A DNA stretch of 34,862 nt from NCBI GenBank assembly GCA_021413475.1, contig JAIOQJ010000256.1, positions 1-34,862 on the forward strand, given 5' to 3'. Under the pieces are notes generated by a model. That model saw only the letters and a program-made list of their open reading frames with translations, had not been told where the DNA came from and searched no databases. The translations under genes and the position numbers were made by a program. Below, piece after piece: positions 18,001-22,553 of this stretch. The DNA is from Planctomycetota bacterium. Lineage in GTDB: Bacteria; Planctomycetota; Planctomycetia; Gemmatales; Gemmataceae. The stretch's first letter is position 1. Each line of letters begins with the position of its first letter.

Positions 18001-18378
18001 GACGGTCTCTTTTTGGTGATTGTAGTTCAGGCCGAGACGGCCCTTGAGGTAGTTCAGCGTCTGTTGCGGGTTCTTGTCGTAGGCCAACAGGGCGTGCCGG
18101 GTCTGGATTTCGGTCAGCTTCGCCGTCTGCCCGTGCCGTTGGGCCCACGGCGTGATGAGGGCTTCGATCTTGTCGAATTGCTCGTTGTTCAGGAAGTGCA
18201 GGCAGTGGAAATAATAGTAGTCTTCCGTTCCCGGGATGAGTTGCTTCAGGCTCTCGGCCCGATCCTTGGCCAAGGCGAAATTCTCGATGTAGCGGATGTC
18301 TTGCCCCTGGGAAGTGGAAGTGAGTGCCAAGCCGGCCGCCAGGGTCACCCCTTGCAGCCACCCCATGAACTGTTTCAT
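12016..18378 (-). CDS. Giant secreted protein with helical N-terminus and macroglobulin-like beta domains
   Basis: A product of 2120 residues, starting at 18378 (MKQFMGWLQG), where a signal peptide ends near 'STSQGQ' and GAGGG lies upstream; the track start at 18498 adds 40 residues with no signal. Residues about 30-410 are helical and repeat-like. From about 415 ('IDFAFTNKTDF', 'EPVVLDLFVKNV') a series of beta domains resembles the MG2/bait-like modules of bacterial alpha-2-macroglobulins. Residues about 1345-1405 are a charged, low-complexity linker (Lys/Ser/Asp/Gly/Pro). A second helical region and a final beta domain follow. I found no CxEQ thioester motif, so covalent trapping of proteases is unlikely. 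It is probably a periplasmic or surface protein; the function is not established. A palindromic repeat follows its stop and another precedes its start. Confidence 0.85.
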   Translation of the reverse strand: MKQFMGWLQGVTLAAGLALTSTSQGQDIRYIENFALAKDRAESLKQLIPGTEDYYYFHCLHFLNNEQFDKIEALITPWAQRHGQTAKLTEIQTRHALLAYDKNPQQTLNYLKGRLGLNYNHQKETVGTAPNLPTSLDQAIISRERLKAYSLAPNRHLENFEDVALDWLAAEPLSYERRRILLQRLQRPDIANLVKLIVDDLNSPHAGEFGGHPIDFQLTLDQLEELVKQKPGVLNQNAFVRTYLTKLQPGADDDWKRDRKLTLAYLERLQKFVDRLDPVHNALKAHVMFHRLAFDRAQDIYNLDRFNNYIKLPRFQSYMARTFNERVESTRHPADLNADFTALTLLPRIGMDEPLVRSYLKHFFADAESPKFYETWIDDVYLRHLFAETKIELGQGDAETWASKLPPELYRQLKDRIDIDFAFTNKTDFAADEPVVLDLFVKNVSTMLVKVYEINTRTLYRSRLQEIDTDINLDGLVANSERTIKYDDPPLSRQARKFDFPGLNKPGIYVIDFIGSGKSSRALIRKGRLRPLVVTGTAGQSIRVIDDQNKPVSDATVWLSNIEYKADKDGLVIVPFTAAPGRRPIVISRGDFASLDFINHEPEQYRLAAGIHVDRESLITQKVAPVLIRPGLFLNNIPVSLKLLEEVNLRITSVDHSGIPSSVDVPNFKLFEDRESVHEIRVPARLHTLSITLTAKVRNLASGKLVDLVATRTFGLNEIERTDKIEDLHFAKFGANYTIELLGRSGEAKPDRPIQLAFKHRDFKEQVHTTLKTDAQGRVNLGALLEIVSVTATGPEGTAHTWVPSIDRHTFRQLIHAQPGEAITLPYLGTQEKASHEEFALFEVLGSNIRADKFDALAIHDGVLELRGLTAGDYDLYQKRNGERIRIRVVDGVIQTGHVLGTTRHMQMPGLKPLHIQSIKNDADAVVIHLRDATKYARVHVFATRYQPAFPVFSDLARVRDSELGGVLPGHAESVYLTGRNIGDEYRYVLDRRGQKKHPGNMLDRPSILLNPWAVRTTETGEQLAAGGDQFGRGGGFNPAAPLAPPKPQQDASNGWQPGAAGEFSNLDFLAEATAIGLNLIPDRDGNIKVALKEIGSHSMIHIVAVDPLSTTVRSITLPEQKTEFVDLRLKNGLDPSKHFTQQKQVSVVGSGQAFAIADIVGSRFQMYDSLPKVYSFYSTLSKDPNLAEFNFILTWPKLKPEEKRALYSKFACHELHFFLFKKDPQFFADVIKPYLRNKKDKTFLDFWLLGDEVTRFMQPWEYGRLNSVERVLLAQRIAGEPDKAARHLNDLLRLLPPNLDRQLFLFNVGVDSGGLKSDDATVGLIREEQTKRLEEARRDRVPGEAPDPRAESKPNADMAVPTAGMGGPSAKSPPRPGRENAKKSGKTTESGDKDKSDTDSKEGEMLNKVLADEKYFDDAIEKRKAVRQLFRKLDPTQEWAENNYYKKVIQLQVAGLIPAGDFWYDYARHDRNSPFLSLNLADASRNFTEMMFALSVIDLPFEAGKHDVKFDGSRMMLTAGSPMIAFHEEVRPADGKNGQIPILISQNFYRNGDRFREENGEKYDKFVTAEFVVHTVYGCQVVVTNPTSSRQKLTVLVQLPVGAIPVANGQFTRSVLLDLEPYRTQTVDYLFYFPKAGKYGHFPVQVAKNEQFITAAPAFTFEVVEKPTKLDTTSWDFVSQNGTDEDVLAFLNRENVRALNLEKIAFRMKDRPFFEVVTKLLNERHLFQPTLWSYGLQHGDVNTASQFLLHSDQLVAECGGPLESILLKIDPVARHQYEHLEYKPLVNARAHSLGRKRQIVNDTFNNQYHKLMTTLSYRKQLDDADCLAVTYYLLLQDRITEAENMFGLVNPAKIATKMQYDYCAAYLEMFNDDPKKARSIVAKYVNYPVDRWKNTFASILAQLDEIEGKVAKVVDPLDRAQQQEVLAATEPGFEFTLDNKAIQLTWQNLDTVKVNYYLMDVELLFSRNPFVQQSGSQFASIRPNFTREIKLPNGQTKMAIPLPDDLVKRNVLVEVVAAGKTHSAAYYANAMEVKFTENYGQVRVVSDQAKPLQKVYVKVYAKLADGSVKFHKDGYTDLRGRFDYVSVNTPERQAIERFAVLVLSEDSGALIRDVAPPQR

Positions 18379-18527
18379 TGGTTGCCCTCGGAAAGACGTT
18401 GCCAATCGACGTGAAGTTCGCGCGAAGCCACGTGGTTCGCGGAAGAAAAAGAAAGTCGTTAGGTATAAGACGTACCAGAGAGGCCGATGGTTTGGCAAGA
18501 GTTTTATGTAACGGCGCGAATTTGGCT

Positions 18528-18596
18528 GGCGAGCCGGCTCCCGTAAAGCGGCCGGAGTAGTAAATACTCCGGCCGCATTACGGGAGCCGGCTCGCC
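18528..18596. repeat. Palindromic repeat, family A (inverted pair)
   Basis: 32-bp arms at 18528-18559 and 18565-18596 with one mismatch and a 5-nt loop; outer sequence ggcgagccggctcccgt. Each arm carries the inner palindrome gagccggctc. It lies between the stop of the 80-residue gene and the start of the giant gene, both on the minus strand. Confidence 0.93.
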
Positions 18597-18600
18597 AAAG

Positions 18601-18843
18601 CTATTCCGGCACCGCAATAAAGGCATCTCCGGCCCGGACGACAATCGGCTTCGGAAGATCAACCCAACCGTTTTCGCCGACAGTTGCGTTGGTCAGAAGG
18701 CCCAAGCGTTCACCGGTGAGGGCATCGATCTTGAAAACCGCCACGCGCTGGCCAGAGTCTAGTCCTTCCAAATGAAATCGCGGAATGATGCGATCGTCCG
18801 CGAAACGGAAGGTGAAATGCAGTTCGTGGTGGAGGGGGAGCAT
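18601..18843 (-). CDS. Small hypothetical protein (80 aa)
   Basis: A short acidic protein with a regular beta pattern ('ELHFTFRFADDRIIPRFHLEG', then 'VGENGWVDLPKPIVVRAGDAF'). It has no signal peptide or membrane segment. Its stop codon lies 4 nt from the family A inverted repeat, and its start faces the DUF2293 gene across a family C repeat. Protein-like composition and the tight fit between repeats suggest a real gene. I do not recognise a characterised family. Confidence 0.6.
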   Translation of the reverse strand: MLPLHHELHFTFRFADDRIIPRFHLEGLDSGQRVAVFKIDALTGERLGLLTNATVGENGWVDLPKPIVVRAGDAFIAVPE

Positions 18844-18879
18844 GGTGATTTCATAATCTTATGGAACGAGCATCGGCTC

Positions 18880-18936
18880 GTGGCGACAGACCTCTGGTCT
18901 GTCGAAAATTACGACAGACCAGAGGTCTGTCGCCAC
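18880..18936. repeat. Palindromic repeat, family C (perfect inverted pair)
   Basis: Two perfectly complementary 25-bp arms (18880-18904 and 18912-18936) around a 7-nt loop. Each arm contains the palindrome gacagacctctggtctgtc. It lies between two divergently transcribed genes, close to both starts, so it cannot be only a terminator. Confidence 0.93.
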
Positions 18937-18960
18937 CAGGAGTGAGTGCCCTTCCATAAA

Positions 18961-19635
18961 ATGAGCGAATCCGAAACCTTCACCACCGGCCCGACGACCA
19001 GATCCGTGCGTTCAACGAGAGGTAAGATCTTCCCGGTGCCCGACGGCTGGGACCTTCTCCCTCCCGGCGATGCCGGCCTAACCCGTCGCGTTAAAGCCGC
19101 CGGCCCCTCGTGGACCGTCCAGGAAAAACGCGGCCGCAAGACATTCTCGCGCGGCGTGTGGGCACCCGCTGAGAATATCGCCGAAGCGCGTGCCGAGATC
19201 GAGGCCGAGCGACTGACCCCCGCGTACGCCAAGCGGCTCGAAGCGGATCGCAAGCGGCGGGAGAAGCAGCAACACGAATACGTCGCGGATTTTCAACGGA
19301 CGGTGCTGGAATATCTCGCGTTCGCCCCGTGCCATGCCGAACTAGGCGAGAAACTGGCGAAGGCGGTGACGGTACACGCCACGCCGGTCGGCAGCGGCAC
19401 CGTGGCCCGGACCAAGCGCATCCCGGTTGAACAACGGGCCGAGGCCGCGGTCATCGCCTGGATGCGGCATCAAACGACCGGATATGACTTCATGAAGATC
19501 GCACGAATCAAAGGCAAGCGACGCGAGGTGCGGCGGATGCTGGCCCAACGCTCGAAGGAGCTTCTAGAAGGATACCGGTCGGGGAAGATCATGGACACTG
19601 CCGTCTGTCCATTGGCGATCGCGCTGCATTCGTAG
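18961..19635 (+). CDS. DUF2293 domain-containing protein
   Basis: A 224-residue protein starting at the ATG at 18961 (MSESETF); the track start at 18946 adds five residues. The N-terminal part has 'FPVPDGWDLLPPGDAGLTRRV', followed by a highly charged helix (about 80-115, 'KRLEADRKRREKQQHE'). The C-terminal segment 'AAVIAWMRHQTTGYDFM' with a basic 'KGKRREVRRMLAQRS' tail matches my memory of DUF2293, a domain of unknown function whose basic helices suggest nucleic acid contact. It is cytosolic by appearance. It lies 36 nt before larC on the same strand, so read-through is possible, but a functional link is not evident. Confidence 0.75.
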   Translation: MSESETFTTGPTTRSVRSTRGKIFPVPDGWDLLPPGDAGLTRRVKAAGPSWTVQEKRGRKTFSRGVWAPAENIAEARAEIEAERLTPAYAKRLEADRKRREKQQHEYVADFQRTVLEYLAFAPCHAELGEKLAKAVTVHATPVGSGTVARTKRIPVEQRAEAAVIAWMRHQTTGYDFMKIARIKGKRREVRRMLAQRSKELLEGYRSGKIMDTAVCPLAIALHS

Positions 19636-19654
19636 CACATCTTCATAAATCAAC

Positions 19655-19663
19655 GAGAGGAGG
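19655..19663 (+). promoter_or_regulatory. Ribosome binding site for the larC GTG start
   Basis: GAGAGGAGG ends eight nt before the GTG at 19672 and makes that non-ATG start credible. Confidence 0.75.
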
Positions 19664-19671
19664 ACTTTCGC

Positions 19672-20826
19672 GTGCGTGTGGCTCATTTCGATTGCTTTAG
19701 CGGCATCAGCGGCGACATGACGCTGGCCGCGTTGATCGATGCCGGGGTCGATGTCGAGGCCATCCGGGCCGGGCTCGATTCGCTCGGCTTGCCCATCACG
19801 CTCGTGGCCGAGAAAATCAAACGCAACGGCTTCGTGGCCACGCAAGTGACGATCGAGGCCCCCGATCAGGAGAAGCACCGCTACCTCCCGGACGTCGAAG
19901 CGATCATCGCGAAAGGCAAGATTTCCCCGAAGCAGAAGGAACTGGCCCTCGCGATCTTCCTCCGGCTCGCGGTGGCCGAGGCGGCCGTGCATGGGCAACC
20001 GCTCGAAAAGGTGCATTTCCACGAAGTGGGGGCCCTCGACAGCATCGCCGACATCGTCGGGTCGGCCATCGGCCTCGATCTACTCGGCGTCGAACGTTTC
20101 ACGTCGCGGTCGGTGCCGCCGGGCAGCGGATCGGTGAAGTGCGACCACGGCATCATGCCGATCCCCACGCCCGCCACCGCGGAACTGCTGAAAGGCGTGC
20201 CATTGGCAAGTGCCCCGATCAAGGGGGAACTCGTCACCCCGACCGGTGCAGCGATTTTGACGACGCTCGTCTCCGAGTGGACCGACCAACCCGCGATGAC
20301 GATCGAGCACATCGGCTGCGGCGCGGGCCAGCGCGATTACTGGGAACAACCAAACATCCTGCGGCTTTTAGTCGGCCAGACCGCGAGCGTCTCCACGGAG
20401 CGTGATACTGTCTGGGTCCTCGAAACCAATCTCGACGACGTCTCCCCCGAGATCATCGGCTACTGTTTTGAGGAACTCTTCGCCGCGGGGGCACTCGATG
20501 TCTACACGATCCCCATCCAGATGAAAAAGAACCGCCCCGGCGTGCTGCTGAGCGCCATCGCCAGCGAAGCGACCATTCCGGCCCTGGAAACGATCCTCTT
20601 CCGCGAGACGTCCACGTTCGGCATCCGCCGTTACCCTGCCACCCGGAGCAAACTGCAACGCGAGGCCGTGACGGTGCAAACACCGTGGGGGCCGGTGAAG
20701 GCGAAGAAAGGTTGGCGCGAAGGATTGACGGTGATTACGCCGGAGTTTGAGGATTGTGCACGGGTGGCGAAGGAGCATCAGATTGCATTGCGAGACGTGT
20801 ACCGGCTGGTGCAGGCGGAGAAATGA
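19672..20826 (+). CDS. larC: Nickel pincer cofactor biosynthesis protein LarC
   Basis: LarC is a CTP-dependent cyclometallase that inserts nickel into the pyridinium-dithiocarboxylate pincer cofactor used by lactate racemase and related enzymes (LarA family). The 384-residue product opens with the family hallmark 'HFDCFSGISGDM'. It then has 'VHFHEVGALDSIADIVG', 'PIPTPATAELLKG' and, in the C-terminal part, 'LETNLDDVSPE' and 'KKNRPGVLLS'. It starts with GTG behind a strong ribosome binding site. No larB, larE or larA is in this window, so the partners must lie elsewhere, or the protein serves another LarA-like enzyme. Its stop lies 9 nt from the stop of the convergent gene at 20836. Confidence 0.95.
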   Translation: MRVAHFDCFSGISGDMTLAALIDAGVDVEAIRAGLDSLGLPITLVAEKIKRNGFVATQVTIEAPDQEKHRYLPDVEAIIAKGKISPKQKELALAIFLRLAVAEAAVHGQPLEKVHFHEVGALDSIADIVGSAIGLDLLGVERFTSRSVPPGSGSVKCDHGIMPIPTPATAELLKGVPLASAPIKGELVTPTGAAILTTLVSEWTDQPAMTIEHIGCGAGQRDYWEQPNILRLLVGQTASVSTERDTVWVLETNLDDVSPEIIGYCFEELFAAGALDVYTIPIQMKKNRPGVLLSAIASEATIPALETILFRETSTFGIRRYPATRSKLQREAVTVQTPWGPVKAKKGWREGLTVITPEFEDCARVAKEHQIALRDVYRLVQAEK

Positions 20827-20835
20827 CGTTCAGTT

Positions 20836-21075
20836 TCAATCAACTTCGCCTACGCTTTCGGCATCATTCTCCAGTAGCGTGATTTCATTCTCCAGGATGC
20901 CAGGCTGAAGATCCGAATAATCTCCCCTCGATATCTCGATCAAGTAGTCTATGTGTCCATCGCCGTCAACGGTAATGGCAGAGATCGTTCCCGTTCCCCT
21001 GCAATGTTGCAGCACTGAATCGAAGCGGACGCGGTCCCCAAACGTGAAGCGTGTCCGAATGGTTAGCGTGTGCAT
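20836..21075 (-). CDS. Small hypothetical protein, possible SH3/KOW-like barrel
   Basis: A 79-residue acidic protein. 'FTFGDRVRFDSVLQHCRGTGTI' followed by 'YLIEI' and 'LENEITLLE' reads like a small barrel of the type that often begins 'GDRV'. No signal or membrane segment. It starts 6 nt after the Uma2 stop, so it is the last gene of a tight minus-strand unit. Base composition is lower in GC than the neighbouring larC and alaS. Function unknown. Confidence 0.6.
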   Translation of the reverse strand: MHTLTIRTRFTFGDRVRFDSVLQHCRGTGTISAITVDGDGHIDYLIEISRGDYSDLQPGILENEITLLENDAESVGEVD

Positions 21076-21081
21076 CGCCGA

Positions 21082-21747
21082 TCACCGCACTTCCAGCGAG
21101 TATTCCGGCAAGTTGCTTGACGTGACAGTCTGCACCAATCTGAACTGCCTGCAAAACACGCTCGACTTCATCCAGCCATCTTGCTTGCGCACCGCTTGAA
21201 AGGCTTTCGACGTCCGTCGCAGAATGTCGAACTGGAGCAACCCGCGCCGGGCGTCGACGAGCCAGTACTCTTTCACCCCGGCGGCCCAGTACGCTTGGCG
21301 CAAGACGACTTTGTCTTTGCGGACGGAGCTTCGGCTGACGATTTCAAGCACCATATCCGGCGAGCCTTGCAGCACCGTGAAGCGATCCGGACTTTCCGCG
21401 ACGAACTGGACCGAACCGTTCTGAACGCTCTCATGCGAGACGAAAAGCCCGTCGGGCTCGCCAGAGATGTCCGCTTCCGGGTTGCTGATCAAGACCCCAT
21501 CGGTGAATAGCAGCCCGGTCTTGGCCGCTTTGACGAGTGACCCCAACACGATCGCGAATTCCGTTTTCAGAAGCGCGTGCGAGAAAATCTCCTCCATGTC
21601 GTAATCCACCCATACCTGGCCTTGGAGCCACCAGTAGTGCCCGATTTCCGGAGATTCGTCGGAGTGCATCCAGTCCAGGTAACTACGAAGGTCCTTCACC
21701 GAATCGGGGAGGGTGCATTCGCGTTCATCGATTGCGACAGTGATCAT
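21082..21747 (-). CDS. Uma2-family (DUF820) PD-(D/E)XK nuclease-like protein
   Basis: A 221-residue member of the Uma2 family, putative endonucleases with a restriction-enzyme-like fold that are strongly expanded in cyanobacteria and planctomycetes. The core is recognisable: 'GEPDGLFV' (Asp99), then 'PDMVLEIVSRSS' (Asp131, Glu135) followed by 'RKDKVVLRQAYWAAGVKEYWLVD', the signature of the family. The usual Lys position is represented only by nearby basic residues. It lies 9 nt after a 78-residue gene and 6 nt before a 79-residue gene. This resembles a toxin/antitoxin-sized arrangement, although Uma2 proteins have no settled biological role. Confidence 0.87.
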   Translation of the reverse strand: MITVAIDERECTLPDSVKDLRSYLDWMHSDESPEIGHYWWLQGQVWVDYDMEEIFSHALLKTEFAIVLGSLVKAAKTGLLFTDGVLISNPEADISGEPDGLFVSHESVQNGSVQFVAESPDRFTVLQGSPDMVLEIVSRSSVRKDKVVLRQAYWAAGVKEYWLVDARRGLLQFDILRRTSKAFQAVRKQDGWMKSSVFCRQFRLVQTVTSSNLPEYSLEVR

Positions 21748-21756
21748 TGAGGGGCC

Positions 21757-21993
21757 TCAACTCTGAGTTTTCCAGTTCTTCAAGAACTTCAAGAGTTCTG
21801 GCGTCGTCATGTTTTTTCTCGGCATTTTCCGGAAGCGTTCAAGGTCCTCAGCACTCAGGGGAGGAGGCACTACGACGAGTGCCATCGGCTTAAGAGATCC
21901 GATTGGATTCCCTTTTTCATCCAAGATCAAGGTTTCTTCGATTACCGAAGTGAGCACAGCGAGAACCTCCGGAGTCACTTTCAATACTGCCAT
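21757..21993 (-). CDS. Small hypothetical protein upstream of Uma2
   Basis: A 78-residue protein. 'TSVIEETLILDEKGNPIG' reads as a strand-turn-strand, followed by a proline run and a charged helix 'SAEDLERFRKMPRKNMTTPE'. It has the size of an antitoxin or accessory protein and sits 9 nt before the Uma2 gene, so it is almost certainly co-transcribed with it. I do not recognise the family; the pairing with Uma2 is positional evidence only. Confidence 0.6.
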   Translation of the reverse strand: MAVLKVTPEVLAVLTSVIEETLILDEKGNPIGSLKPMALVVVPPPLSAEDLERFRKMPRKNMTTPELLKFLKNWKTQS

Positions 21994-22030
21994 GATGTTC
22001 TCCTATCGATATATGCAGCTTTTATCCGAC

Positions 22031-22399
22031 TTATTGACCTCGGACCTCTTGCTCAACCTGCCACCAAAGCGCGACCTCAAATTCGACATGCCAACTGCCA
22101 TCAATCTCGAAATTCTCGATCGGTATAGACTGATCGCCGAAAGTTAGTCCCATGGCGTTGATTTTCTGCAATGCCTCGATCCAGACTTGAAATGCGGCTA
22201 GATATTCATCCGGCACCGATTCATCGACAAGTCGGTACGCATTCACTGCGTGTTCGAAGTCTTGGCGGAAAATTCCGATTTCCCGTCCCTGCTCGAATTC
22301 TCCGCAAACGCGAGCGCCAATATTCGAGATGATTACGGACCCGACCACGGATGAGCCGCATTGAATCTCAACACTCGAACCAACATCCACGTTCACCAT
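22031..22399 (-). CDS. Hypothetical protein (122 aa), first gene of the Uma2 unit
   Basis: A 122-residue acidic soluble protein with aromatic-rich strands ('DGSWHVEFEVALWWQ') and a central helix ('DEYLAAFQVWIEALQKI'). It begins at an ATG at 22399 and ends 37 nt before the 78-residue gene. No signal, membrane segment or known motif is evident. Together with the next three genes it makes a four-gene minus-strand unit of lower GC. It might be an immunity-like or accessory protein, but that is a guess. Confidence 0.55.
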   Translation of the reverse strand: MVNVDVGSSVEIQCGSSVVGSVIISNIGARVCGEFEQGREIGIFRQDFEHAVNAYRLVDESVPDEYLAAFQVWIEALQKINAMGLTFGDQSIPIENFEIDGSWHVEFEVALWWQVEQEVRGQ

Positions 22400-22553
22400 G
22401 AGCGTCTTCCGGTGCCAATTTGACTTATATAGATGCTACCACGCCCTCTTCCAAACCGGAACCCAAAACCCCCGAACTCGCCACGCCCGCCGCCTGTCCG
22501 TAAAGTGAGTACAACGCGATAGATGTGCGTGATTTTAGATACCAGGATTAACC

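Noticed and set aside
12016-18378. Thioester-type alpha-2-macroglobulin
   Set aside because: No CxEQ motif was found; the only nearby candidate, 'ECGGPLE', does not fit.
14701-18414. 1237-residue plus-strand ORF opposite the giant secreted protein
   Set aside because: It is an antisense shadow caused by GC-rich codon use. The minus-strand frame has a signal peptide, domains and normal composition; this one has none.
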